From positions 868,001 to 932,000 of the forward strand of contig OY970260.1 in the NCBI GenBank assembly GCA_963715625.1: 64,000 bases of DNA, read 5' to 3'. The notes beneath the pieces were generated by a model. It was given only the letters and a program-made list of their open reading frames with translations, was not told the origin of the DNA and searched no databases. A program made the position numbers and the translations under genes. Origin of the DNA: VRUE01 sp963715625 (GTDB lineage Bacteria > Actinomycetota > Thermoleophilia > Solirubrobacterales > 70-9). Position 1 is the first letter of the stretch, and each line of letters starts with the position of its first letter. Shown piece after piece: positions 51,401-62,449 of the stretch.

Positions 51401-52440
51401 TGATCGAATTCGGCCACGCCGAGGCGCTCGCCTTCGCATCGCTGCTGACCGAGGGCGTCCACATCCGCCTCACCGGCCAGGACACCGAGCGCGGCACCTT
51501 CTCGCACCGCCACCTCGTCCTCCACGACGAGAACACCGGCCTGGAGTACTGCCCGATGCAGAACCTCACCGGCGCCAACGCGCCCTTCGAGCTCTACAAC
51601 AGCCCGCTCTCGGAGATCGCCTGCCTCGGCTACGAGTACGGCTACTCCGCCGCCACCCCCAACTCGCTGATCCTCTGGGAGGCCCAGTACGGCGACTTCG
51701 CCAACGCCGGCCAGGTGATCGTCAACGGTTTCATCGTCTCCGGCGAGGCGAAGTGGGGGCAGACGAGCCGCCTCACCCTTCTGCTGCCGCACGGCTACGA
51801 GGGCTCCGGCCCCGAGCACTCCAGCGCCCGCATCGAGCGCTTCCTCGCCCTCGGCGCCGAGGGCAACATCCGCATCGCCAACCCGACCACGGCCGCCCAG
51901 TACTTCCACCTGCTGCGCCGCCAGGCCCTGATCCGCAAGCCGCGCCCGCTGGTCGTCTTCACCCCCAAGGGGCTGCTGCGCCTCGATCGCGCCGCCGCGA
52001 CGCCGGAGCAGCTGACCGGGGAACACTTCCACTTCATCCTCGACGACCCGACTGCCGGCGAACGGAAGGAGAAGGTCGAGCGCCTGATCCTCTGCACGGG
52101 CAAGATCTACTTCGACCTCGACGCGAGCGAGAGACGCGAGCAGGCCGAGAGCGTGGCGATCGTCCGGGTCGAGCTCCTCTACCCCTTCGCCGAGGAGCAG
52201 CTGACCGAGCTGATCGCGACCTACCCGAACCTGAAGGAGATCGTCTGGGTCCAGGAGGAGCCGCGCAACATGGGCTGCTGGAAGGTGATGTCCCGCCGCC
52301 TTCCCCACCTGTTGCCCGAGGGAGTCGAGCTCGGCTACGTCGGGCGCCCCACCCGCGCCAGCCCAGGTGAGGGCTACTCCGGGGCCCACGCCCGGGAGCA
52401 GGAGCGGATCGTGCTGACCGCGCTCACCCCCGACTCCTGA
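48420..52440 (+). CDS. kgd: Multifunctional 2-oxoglutarate dehydrogenase: lipoyl-E2-E1 fusion (one frameshift)
   Basis: Corrected length 1339 residues. Order: lipoyl domain (1-80, K47 in EVSTDKVDAEV), acidic Pro/Ala linker, peripheral-subunit-binding region (ATPVARRIAAEAGVDLRSVA, about 136-175), E2 succinyltransferase core (200-425, TSTYDHRVIQGAESGEF), then E1 with TPP (MAHRGRLSVLAHNLGR; NNQVGFTTDPEDARSTPYA; GYRRYGHNETDEPAY). Mycobacterial Kgd lacks the lipoyl and binding domains, so this is a fuller E2-E1 fusion. An extra A near nt 50956 breaks the frame; removal gives WSRDIVIDVIGYRR. An intact TCA gene is expected, so a sequence error is likely. Confidence 0.9.
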
Positions 52441-52769
52441 TGCGCAAGCCTGTCCCCGGGCCGCTGTTCGTCTGGGTCAAGCGGCTCTCCTGGGTCGAGC
52501 TTGCGGTCTTCGCCGGCCTGCTCGCGTTCTGGCTGGTGCCCGGATTCGACACCGAGACGATGCTGTTCGGCTGGGCCCACGGCCTCGGCTTCATCGTCCT
52601 CTGCCTCGTGATCTGGGTCGCCTGCGGCCGGCGCGAGGCCCCCTACACCCTGCTCGCCGCGACGCTCACGCCGGTGGGCCCGGTCGGCAGCGTGATCGGA
52701 ATCGAGCTGATCGAGCGTAAGAGCTGGGGGGTTGCGGAATCTCCGCAAAAAGTTGCGGAATCGCCGTAG
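52440..52769 (+). CDS. DUF3817 membrane protein
   Basis: 109 residues, three membrane helices. VKRLSWVELAVFAGLLAFWL, the conserved FGWAHGLGFIVLCLVIWV and a third helix, LLAATLTPVGPVGSVIGIEL, match DUF3817, small actinobacterial membrane proteins of unknown role. Its ATG shares one base with the kgd stop (TGATG), so it is co-translated. The tail repeats V-A-E-S-P twice, and a small hairpin (TTGCGGA/TCCGCAA, 52732-52748) lies within it. Confidence 0.87.
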   Translation: MRKPVPGPLFVWVKRLSWVELAVFAGLLAFWLVPGFDTETMLFGWAHGLGFIVLCLVIWVACGRREAPYTLLAATLTPVGPVGSVIGIELIERKSWGVAESPQKVAESP

Positions 52770-52785
52770 ACACGGCCTTACCGGC

Positions 52786-52814
52786 TTGACCCCGGGCAAT
52801 TAGCGCGGTATAGG
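52786..52814 (+). promoter_or_regulatory. Consensus promoter of a candidate non-coding RNA
   Basis: TTGACC (52786-52791), exactly 17 bp, then TATAGG (52809-52814), directed into an open-reading-frame-free, structured 160-nt region. Confidence 0.7.
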
Positions 52815-52819
52815 TAAAG

Positions 52820-52979
52820 GCTGACTGTTCCTCTGAGCAGTCCCGTTTAGGGGAACGGCCGCGTCGGCATCCCTCCCTGGCTACCGACGCGCAGGTGCAG
52901 TGAGGGTCGCGCGGACCCCCCTGCCTCCCGCGGCCCTCCTGTACCTCCTCCGGGGGGTGCAGGCGGCCATCCCGCCTTT
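52820..52979 (+). ncRNA. Candidate structured small RNA with C-rich loops
   Basis: Non-coding stretch between convergent genes with its own promoter and terminator. Successive hairpins: GACTG/CAGTC (52823-52842), CCGTT/AACGG (52843-52858), GCGTCGG/CCGACGC (52861-52890, loop with CCCTCCC), CGCGG/CCGCG (52910-52932, loop with six C), CCTGTACC/GGTGCAGG (52938-52963), then the terminator stem. C-rich loops on consecutive hairpins recall the actinobacterial 6C RNA, but the match is only in style. No tRNA, tmRNA, SRP or RNase P features seen. Confidence 0.6.
52962..52979 (+). terminator. Intrinsic terminator of candidate RNA
   Basis: GGCGG CCATC CCGCC followed by TTT. May also stop transcription of the convergent aconitase gene. 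Confidence 0.65.
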
Positions 52980-52986
52980 AGACTAA

Positions 52987-55797
<2,811 letters not shown>

Positions 55798-55901
55798 CCT
55801 CTCCATCCTAGGAGGGCGGGCACCTAACCGCGTCGCCCGGAGGCATCGAGCTCGCGATCTGGCATGATCGCCGCCGGCGGTAATAGAGGGAGAGGAGCAG
55901 G

Positions 55902-57644
55902 GTGTTGAAAACCACCAGATGCCCGCCGCATTCGGCGGCGGCGAAGAGAGCGGCGCGCCTCTCGCGGGTGCTTGCCGCGACGGCCCTGCTCGCGAGCGCT
56001 TTCGCCTGCTTGAGTTCGCTCGCGCTCGCCGCACCGGCACCCGGGAGCCTCGAAGAGCACTGCATCGCCAGCGGCACGGCGCTGCCCACCGAAATGCGCG
56101 GGTTCATGTTCAACCACCACCCCGAGAAACACCGTGAACCACGCGCCGGCGATCACTACCTGACGGTCCTAGAAACCGTGGCGGAATTCCAAGGCGCCCT
56201 CCCCCGGATCGCGGACGAGTGCGCCGGCAAATTTCGCCAGACGCTCTTCACGAAAGCCCAGTACAAGGCGACCAAAAGCCCAGGCCGCTGGCTCTCGCTC
56301 TCTCGTCGCTGGCAGCGGCTGGGGCTGTTGACTCGGCAGTTCCTGGGCGAACCGCCCTGGCTCAGCTCCTTCTCCTCCTTCCAGGGCCTGCAGAACATCA
56401 ACACCTTCGGTCGCGGCTGCACCGTCGGCGGGCGGGTGCGGCTCAAGCTCGAGGTGGAGAATGAAGAAAACGACGCCATCGTCGCGATCCGCTACGCCAA
56501 CGTCCCGCTGCAGGTCGACAGCTGGTTCGAGGCCCGTTGCCTGGGCACCTTCTCGATCCACGAATCCTCCGGCGCCCACCGCTGCGGTCAGGTCCTCGGC
56601 ACCCGGCCATTCGGACGCGCCACTCTCTGGGGCGTCAAGGTAAGAGGGGTTGCATGCGCTGCCGCCAAGGCGGTGGCATCCCGGGCGTTGGAAGCCCCGG
56701 CGTTCCTTGAGGGCTCCCTACTTGAGCAGCGGATGGATGGCTGGCGCTGCTTCTACGGCCATCGCGGTGCCACCTCCTGCGCCCGCGGCAATTCTCACAT
56801 CTTCCTCGTCGCACGCGCCCAGGCGGCGACGCGCTGTGACTCCCCGCTGCAGAAGCGGAGCAGGCTCTCGGTCGCAGGGATCGATTGCGCCGCCGCCGAC
56901 GAACTGGTCGGAGCTCTCGGTATGAGCCCGACGACCGACTCCGACCTCCTGCGCTCGGTCGGAAGCGGAACCTGGACGTGTCCGGCGATCCACACGCTCG
57001 GAGAGGAAGACCGGATGAGCGCCTCCTATCAGTGCGTATCCGCCGGCAGGGTGGTGAGCTTCGAGGTCACCGAACCGAAGACGGCCAGGGTGGTGCCGGT
57101 GGCGCCAAGCTCGATCCCGGCCGACGTCATGCTGCCGCCCGCCGGAGCGCTCGGGTTCCCGCGCACCCCGATGCTCCGCTTCGACTACCAAAAGATCCGA
57201 CACGGATCCCTCGTCGTCCCGCTTCAAGTCGACCCGGCGCTCGTCGGGCGCCACGCTTCACTGCAGATCAAGGCCGGGACAATGAAGTGCGAATGGACCG
57301 CCGACCCAGGCCAAGACACGCCGATCTGCGGGCCGACCGACTGGCGTGGGCATCCCCAGAGCCGAATCATCACCCTGCAGGCCACCCAGCTCGTGACGCT
57401 CGGCCCAAATCGCCACCACGGCAATTGGGCCTATGAGGCCAGGTTGAAAACCAAGCCCTTCACCCTCGACGGACTGCCTTATACGAATGCCTTCGCGACC
57501 GGCTGGGCTGGCGTCATCAACGACGCCACGAACTGCTCGGCGAACCCCTGGTGTCACCCTCACCGCGGTCGCGCCAGCACTCTTCGTTCACCGCCTGCGC
57601 GCCCGACGACGGTGGCGTCCCCCTCTCCACAAGCTCGCTCCTGA
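55902..57644 (+). CDS. Large secreted protein, possibly altered at its 3' end
   Basis: 580 residues from GTG 55902 with a signal peptide (RVLAATALLASAFACLSSLA, cleavage near LAAPAP). About ten cysteines. One region, VKVRGVACAAAKAVASRALE followed by GWRCFYGHRGATSCARG, matches a small Cys-paired domain frequent in secreted Thermoleophilia proteins; SVAGIDCAAADELVGALG and a further Cys pair follow. After ATNCSANPWC the sequence loses protein character and runs into a PIN-toxin remnant, so the native end may have been replaced or frameshifted. Function unknown. Confidence 0.7.
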   Translation: MLKTTRCPPHSAAAKRAARLSRVLAATALLASAFACLSSLALAAPAPGSLEEHCIASGTALPTEMRGFMFNHHPEKHREPRAGDHYLTVLETVAEFQGALPRIADECAGKFRQTLFTKAQYKATKSPGRWLSLSRRWQRLGLLTRQFLGEPPWLSSFSSFQGLQNINTFGRGCTVGGRVRLKLEVENEENDAIVAIRYANVPLQVDSWFEARCLGTFSIHESSGAHRCGQVLGTRPFGRATLWGVKVRGVACAAAKAVASRALEAPAFLEGSLLEQRMDGWRCFYGHRGATSCARGNSHIFLVARAQAATRCDSPLQKRSRLSVAGIDCAAADELVGALGMSPTTDSDLLRSVGSGTWTCPAIHTLGEEDRMSASYQCVSAGRVVSFEVTEPKTARVVPVAPSSIPADVMLPPAGALGFPRTPMLRFDYQKIRHGSLVVPLQVDPALVGRHASLQIKAGTMKCEWTADPGQDTPICGPTDWRGHPQSRIITLQATQLVTLGPNRHHGNWAYEARLKTKPFTLDGLPYTNAFATGWAGVINDATNCSANPWCHPHRGRASTLRSPPARPTTVASPSPQARS

Positions 57645-57712
57645 CCCGAGCCGCGGAACTCGCCGAGCGCCACACGATCTCCGTATACGACGCCGCCTAC
57701 GTCGTCGCAACT
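57635..57712 (+). pseudogene. PIN-toxin fragment
   Basis: In the frame of the downstream antitoxin, SLLTRAAELAERHTISVYDA and AYVVAT match the C-terminal third of VapC toxins (usual AxELAxRHGLSVYDAAYVALA, with one catalytic Asp). No start or N-terminal part is present. A relic of an older toxin gene at the same site where a complete module now follows. Confidence 0.75.
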
Positions 57713-57730
57713 AGTGCTACAGTCGTGTAC

Positions 57731-57979
57731 ATGGCCCGGGATGTCTCCATACGAGAGCTGCGCAACTCAACCTCGAGCGTTGTCGCCAAGCTGGAAGCGG
57801 GCGAACGGCTGACGCTCACCGTCAACCGACGGCCAGTCGCCGACATCCTTCCCCATGTCGAGCAGCGCGATCCCTGGGTTCCCTCGTCTGAGCTGCGCCG
57901 GATCGTGCACGCGGCACCTGCTGATTCCGCCTTGCTCGATGATCTCGCCGACGTCCGCGGCGCCGAGCTCGACGATTGA
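57731..57979 (+). CDS. Phd/YefM-type antitoxin
   Basis: 82 residues. VSIRELRNSTSSVVAKLEAG and LTLTVNRRPVADILPHVE form the Phd DNA-binding fold; PADSALLDDLADVRGAELDD is the acidic toxin-binding tail. TACAGT (57718-57723) is a -10-like box 7 bp before the ATG, again suggesting leaderless expression. It overlaps the toxin by 4 bp (the start of 57976 lies in the stop). Confidence 0.9.
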   Translation: MARDVSIRELRNSTSSVVAKLEAGERLTLTVNRRPVADILPHVEQRDPWVPSSELRRIVHAAPADSALLDDLADVRGAELDD

Positions 57980-58359
57980 GCAAAGCGGTCGCCGACACCT
58001 CAATCTTCATCGCCCAGGAGACTGGCCGCGAGCTGGGAGATCTCCCCGAAAAGATCGCCGTTTCGGTGATTACGGTGGCCGAGCTGGAGCTCGGGGTGCT
58101 ACGCGCAACCGATTCAGAGGCTCGCGCCCGTCGCCTCTCCACCCTTTCTCGAGTGCAATCCACCTACCCCCTGCTACCGATCGGTCCGGAGGTCGCAAGC
58201 TGCTTTGCCCGTATCGCAGCAGCCGAGCGTTCCCGTGGCCGGCGACTACGTTGCCACGACACCTGGATCGCCGCGACGGCAATGCGCCATGGCGCTGGGG
58301 TGGTGACCCAGGACGCCGAATTCTCCTCGTTCGAGGAAGTGGAAGTCGTTCGAGTCTGA
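57976..58359 (+). CDS. PIN-domain toxin (VapC-like)
   Basis: 127 residues, TTG start overlapping the antitoxin stop as TTGA. Acidic sites: D in AVADTSIFIAQE, E in TVAELELGVLRA, D in LRCHDTWIAATAM and D in VVTQDAEFSSF. RNA endonuclease by family. Complete, unlike the fragment at 57635. Confidence 0.92.
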   Translation: MSKAVADTSIFIAQETGRELGDLPEKIAVSVITVAELELGVLRATDSEARARRLSTLSRVQSTYPLLPIGPEVASCFARIAAAERSRGRRLRCHDTWIAATAMRHGAGVVTQDAEFSSFEEVEVVRV

Positions 58360-58625
58360 GGGTGGCGGACCCCTCGAGGGCTACGACTGACCAGCGTCAG
58401 CGGTATCAGACCTAGGCGCGGCTAGAGCCACCCGAAGGGCGGCTGACCGGGACCTCGGCATAGGGGGGTTGAGTGCTGATGTCAGGTGACGGAGGGGCCA
58501 GCGAGCGCGTGCTCCTGGTTCACTCGATCGCCACCACGGTTGTCGTATCGCCCCCTCCGTCACCTGACGGAAAGCGCGATCCCGACGCAAGCAAAAAAAG
58601 GTAGAACCGATCCGAAACGGCAATC
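58360..58625. other. Intergenic region with a 17-bp inverted repeat
   Basis: No convincing gene. Arms GTCAGGTGACGGAGGGG (58481-58497) and its perfect complement (58552-58568) enclose 54 nt. An A-run (AAAAAAA near 58592) follows. Between convergent genes, so a terminator function is likely; the arm length and loop are similar to those at 40554 and 46273. Confidence 0.6.
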
Positions 58626-58982
58626 TTACTCGCCCGCTGCACTGGTTTCTGGATACACGACCGGCTGGCAGTAGGACGAAACCTGCGAGTTATTTTCAAT
58701 GTAGGCGAAGGTGCCTTCGATTTCGACCGAAAGCCCGTTGATCTCGTTCTGAATCTCGGGCAGGCAAGCGTGGAGCTTCCTCAAGCTAGCCGACAGGTCT
58801 TCGATCTCCGACGCGGTGTTCTCACCGCCCGACGCGGTCGAGCTTTCAAGGGTCGCCGTCGAGTCTTCGAGGTCGCTGATCTGTGAATCCAGGCTGTTCA
58901 TCTGAACCACCGTGAAGATGGCGAGCGCTACAAGTGCCGTGCCGAGCACAGCAATCACGATGGAACTGGTACGGGGCGACAT
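58626..58982 (-). CDS. Membrane-anchored coiled-coil protein
   Basis: 118 residues. One N-terminal helix (IVIAVLGTALVALAIFTVVQ), then a Leu/Ser/Glu-rich coiled coil (MNSLDSQISDLEDSTATLES, continuing to about residue 70) and two cysteines (KLHACLPEIQ; SSYCQPVVYP). Probably anchored with the coil outside. No family recognised. AAGGAG lies 5 nt before the ATG. Confidence 0.75.
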   Translation of the reverse strand: MSPRTSSIVIAVLGTALVALAIFTVVQMNSLDSQISDLEDSTATLESSTASGGENTASEIEDLSASLRKLHACLPEIQNEINGLSVEIEGTFAYIENNSQVSSYCQPVVYPETSAAGE

Positions 58983-59113
58983 AAACGCTCCTTCTGGAAA
59001 AGGCTAACTGGGAACTTCCGCCGGCCAGGCTATATCGCCAATGGCCGTCGGAGCAACTACGGCGATCCCAGAGGGGGCCGCATCCGTCTTCGATCCCACG
59101 CTGCCGACCTCGT

Positions 59114-60295
59114 CTAGTGGACGTGGCCCACATGCGGGTCTGCGGCCAGCTCCTCGGCCGGAATGCCCTCCGCGAGCAGCGCCGCCAGCGCCGTGGTGAT
59201 CGGCACGGCGCAGATCAGTCCGATCGAGCCGACCAGGGTGGCGACTATGACGCTGGCGATTATCTCCAGGTTGACCGCGTCGACGAAGCCGACCTGGCCG
59301 GAGCCGAAGACGAGCAGCGTCGTCAGCGAGGTGCCGACGTAGGCGAGGACCAGGGTGTTGACGGTGGCGCTGACGTGATCGCGGCCGACGTCGATCGCGC
59401 GGCGGAACAGCTCGCCGAAGCGCTGCTGCGGGTTCGCGCCCCGCAGGGCCATCACGGTCGATGCCTGGCTGACCGTCACGTCGTCCAGCACCCCGAGCGA
59501 GCCGATCACCATCCCGGCGATCAAGAGGCTCTGGAAGTCGATCCCGCCGTTGTTGGCGGCGAGGGTCGCGGCCTCCTCGGAGGAGACGCCGGTCAGGTGA
59601 GCCAGGTCGGCGAAGACGATCGCCAGCCCGACGATCAGCCCGAGGCTGACCGCGGTACCCGCCATCGCCGCCAGGCTCTTTGGGCCGAGCCCGTGCGCGA
59701 GGGGGATCGTCGTCAGCATCACCGCCATCGCCCCCACAAGCGCCACCGCAAGAGGCGGGGAATCGCGCAGGATCGCCGGCACGACGAAGATCAGGACGAT
59801 CGCAAGGCTGATCGCCAGCCCGACCAGCGAGAGGGCGCCGCGCAGCCGACCGAAGAGGATCACCAGCGCCGCGAAGGCGATGGTCAGCCAAAGCAGCGGC
59901 GGCTTGCGCTCGAAGTCGATGATCGAGTAGTCGGAGACGCCCGTCGCGCCAGGAGGAATCTCGCTCTTGACCAGACGCACCTCATCGCCCACGCCGAATT
60001 CCGGCAGGCCGCCGCCGGTGTTGACCTGCAATTCCCTCGTACGGCCCTCGTCGGGGCCGCTGGTCAGCTCCAGCTTGACCTTCTGGCACTTGGCCGTCGC
60101 ATACAGCTGGCACTCGTAGGTCGTGGTGGAGAAGATCTCGCCCGAGTAGGTCTCGCCCAACGGCGTGCCCTCGATGAATTTCAACGTCGGCGTCTCCCCC
60201 TGCGGCCAGAGCGCCACCATGCCGCCGATCGTCGCCAGGACGATCGCAACGACGATCCCGAGGTAGACGCCGCGGGCGCCGAGAGCGGGCCTCAT
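59114..60295 (-). CDS. YibE/F-like multipass membrane protein
   Basis: 393 residues, one N-terminal and about seven C-terminal membrane helices with a beta-rich extracytoplasmic domain (about residues 35-125, two cysteines in TTTYECQLYATAKCQ). IPLAHGLGPKSLAAMAGTAV, GSLGVLDDVTVSQASTVMAL and AYVGTSLTTLLVFGSGQ are YibE/F signatures. Transport role unknown. The C-terminus is His-rich (DPHVGHVH). Divergent from the ZnuA-like lipoprotein gene with a possible metal-regulator box between, hinting at metal homeostasis. Confidence 0.88.
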   Translation of the reverse strand: MRPALGARGVYLGIVVAIVLATIGGMVALWPQGETPTLKFIEGTPLGETYSGEIFSTTTYECQLYATAKCQKVKLELTSGPDEGRTRELQVNTGGGLPEFGVGDEVRLVKSEIPPGATGVSDYSIIDFERKPPLLWLTIAFAALVILFGRLRGALSLVGLAISLAIVLIFVVPAILRDSPPLAVALVGAMAVMLTTIPLAHGLGPKSLAAMAGTAVSLGLIVGLAIVFADLAHLTGVSSEEAATLAANNGGIDFQSLLIAGMVIGSLGVLDDVTVSQASTVMALRGANPQQRFGELFRRAIDVGRDHVSATVNTLVLAYVGTSLTTLLVFGSGQVGFVDAVNLEIIASVIVATLVGSIGLICAVPITTALAALLAEGIPAEELAADPHVGHVH

Positions 60296-60303
60296 ATCAG
60301 GGC

Positions 60304-60322
60304 TGAATGCAAACTAGATTCA
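60304..60322. promoter_or_regulatory. Possible Zur/Fur-type box in divergent promoter
   Basis: TGAAT and ATTCA nine bases apart (TGAATGCAAACTAGATTCA), followed by TTCTCATTAACC. AT-rich and similar in style to Zur boxes; fits the zinc-binding lipoprotein neighbour. Confidence 0.4.
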
Positions 60323-60374
60323 TTCTCATTAACCTTTCCGTGCATCGACCCTACCGACATGAGAGGACCCAACC

Positions 60375-61389
60375 TTGCCCGCCCCCTTCCCAGCTTCCCT
60401 TCGTCCAACACGGCTTGACCGAGGTGCCGGTCCGATGGTTGCGGTGCTGACCGTGGTCGCCTGTGCGGTCGGCGCGCTAGCCCTGCTCGCAGCCGGATGC
60501 GGTAGCGAGTCGAGCGGCGAGAACGGGCAGGTGAAGGTCGTCGCGACGACGACGCAGGTCGCCGACTTCGTGCGCGAGGTCGGCGGAGAAGCGGTCGAAC
60601 GTCACCCAGATCCTGCAGCCCAACAGCGACCCGCACGACTACGAGCCACGGCCCTCTGATGTCGAAGCCTTGGCGGACGCGGAGCTGGTCTTCGTCAGCG
60701 GGCGCGGCCTTGACGATTGGTCTGAGGAGCTGGTCTCCGACAGCGGCGGAGACGCGCAGATCGTTGACCTCGGCGCGATTGGACCGATTCGCCTTGCGGG
60801 CGAGGGACACGGGCATGAGGAGGAGTCCGAGCTTGACCCGCACTGGTGGCACGACCCCCGTAACGTCAAGGCCGCGGTGCCGGGAATCGAGAGCGCGCTG
60901 GCGCTCGCCGACCGGCCTCACCAAGCCGAATTCGTCCGCAACGCCGATGCCTACGTAGCCGAAGTGCAGGCACTCGACACCGGGATCGCCGAGTGCATCG
61001 ACTCGGTGCCTCCCTCCCAGCGCAAGCTGGTCACCGACCACGACGCCTTCGGCTACTTCGCCAACCGCTACGGGATCGAGGTGGTCGGCGCGGTGATCCC
61101 CTCTCAGACGACCCAGGCGCAGGCGTCGGCCAGGGACCTGAGCGAGCTGGCGAGGACGATCGAAGCCGAGGACGTCGAGGCGGTCTTCCCCGAGAGCTCG
61201 CTGAACGCCGGCGTTGCCGAAGCGATCGCCGATCAGACCGGCGCCTCGGCCGATTACACGCTCTACGGCGACTCGCTGGGGCCGGAGGGCTCCAGCGGCG
61301 ACACCTACCTGCACATGGAGAAGGCCAACGCCGACGCCGTGGTCCGCGGGTTCACGGGCGGGAAGCGCGGATGTGAAGTGAACACCTGA
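60375..61389 (+). CDS. ZnuA-like metal ABC transporter substrate-binding lipoprotein (one frameshift)
   Basis: Signal peptide with lipobox (ALALLAAGCGS). Removing one A at nt 60598-60599 (GAACG to GACG) joins VKVVATTTQVADFVREVGGE to VTQILQPNSDPHDYEPRPSD, giving a 337-residue protein. Metal ligands of cluster A-I proteins are seen: His in DPHDYEP, His in LDPHWWHDPRNV, and Asp/His in KLVTDHDAFGYFANRYGIEV; a His-rich loop (EGHGHEEESELD) is the usual zinc-binding insert. Binds Zn or Mn for import. No permease or ATPase gene is adjacent in this window. TTG 60375 is preferred over ATG 60435 because it keeps the basic N-region. Confidence 0.82.
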
Positions 61390-61429
61390 TCGAGGCGAAC
61401 GGCATCGCCGCCGGGGCGCGAACTGGCGG

Positions 61430-61657
61430 CTAGCGCCGCGCGCTGGCCGGCGCAGGCGTGGCCCTGGCACCGGCGTCACCTCCGTTGGGCGCGAAGCTCG
61501 AGCCGGCGGCGAGGACGCCGACCGCGAGGATCGCCGCGGTGGCGGCCTTCAGCCGTCGCGGCGTCATCCAGCCCGGAGAATGGGCCCGTAGCCACAGCCG
61601 CCCGCCGGTGGCCGCGGCGCCGGCGGTCATGGCGGTTGCCATGCACTGCATGCACAT
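61430..61657 (-). CDS. Small membrane protein with CxxC
   Basis: 75 residues, MCMQCMATAMTAGAAATGGR, then one membrane helix (AATAAILAVGVLAAGSSFAP). The M-C-M-Q-C-M start is a possible metal site; similar tiny proteins occur near metal genes in actinomycetes. Function unknown. Confidence 0.6.
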   Translation of the reverse strand: MCMQCMATAMTAGAAATGGRLWLRAHSPGWMTPRRLKAATAAILAVGVLAAGSSFAPNGGDAGARATPAPASARR

Positions 61658-61781
61658 GGCCCCAATGTAGCGCTGAGCGGTGGGTGGCGCTCTCGGATCG
61701 GAGTCCCACCGACTCCCGCTTCCCGCTTGCCATCCGCGACCCGAGATTCAAGCGCCCCGACAGCAGTCCGAAGAAGTGCGA

Positions 61782-62390
61782 GTGTCGCGCATCGAGGACA
61801 GGGGACTGGTCCTTCGCTTGACGATCGCCATCGCGATCGCCGCGGCGCTTGCTCCATCCGCAGCGCTCGCCGCACCCGGCGGCGTCGGAACCTCGTCAAG
61901 CGAGGAAGGCACCACGGCCCCGGCAGCGAGCGAATGCATGCCGGAAGGCGGCGGCCTGGCCAATGGGACCTGCGTGCCGGTCAAGAAGGCACGCCTCATC
62001 GCCGGCAAGGCGGTGGCGCCTCGCGGCTCCCTGGAAGTCGTCAAGCAGGTGGTCGAAGCCGCCAACCGCATCCGCACCACCCCCTACGTCTGGGGCGGCG
62101 GCCACGGTCGCTGGTGGGATCGCGGCTATGACTGCTCTGGCTCGGTCGGCTACGCGCTGCACGGCGGCGGCCTGCTCGAAGCGCCGATGACCTCGGGCGA
62201 AATGGCGCGCTGGGGGATGCCGGGGAAGGGGCGCTGGATCACGATCTACGCCAACAGGCGCCACGTCTTCGCGGTGATCGCCGGCCTGCGCTGGGACACG
62301 GTCGGAGACGACACCGGGACCGGGCCGCGCTGGCACGAAGACATGGTCTCGACGGCCGGCTACGTCGCGCGGCATCCCGCCGGCTACTGA
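61782..62390 (+). CDS. Secreted NlpC/P60-type cell-wall hydrolase
   Basis: 202 residues from GTG 61782 (an earlier GTG at 61776 is possible). Signal peptide LTIAIAIAAALAPSAALAAP. The NlpC/P60 domain starts at residue 95: TPYVWGGGHGRWWDRGYDCS carries the catalytic Cys, and GRWITIYANRRHVFAVIAGL the His. Members cut peptide stems of peptidoglycan. The G-G-H-G-x-W-W-D-R-G-Y-D-C-S form is a recognised actinobacterial variant. Confidence 0.87.
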   Translation: MSRIEDRGLVLRLTIAIAIAAALAPSAALAAPGGVGTSSSEEGTTAPAASECMPEGGGLANGTCVPVKKARLIAGKAVAPRGSLEVVKQVVEAANRIRTTPYVWGGGHGRWWDRGYDCSGSVGYALHGGGLLEAPMTSGEMARWGMPGKGRWITIYANRRHVFAVIAGLRWDTVGDDTGTGPRWHEDMVSTAGYVARHPAGY

Positions 62391-62449
62391 GTCGCGGCCC
62401 AGGCCTCGTCGCCGAACCGGGGGAACGTTCCGTCCTCCGCGGGAGCTCC

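Noticed and set aside
52820..52979. Naming the structured region 6C RNA
   Set aside because: Only C-rich loops are shared; spacing and stem sequences cannot be verified without a covariance search, so it is reported as an unnamed candidate.
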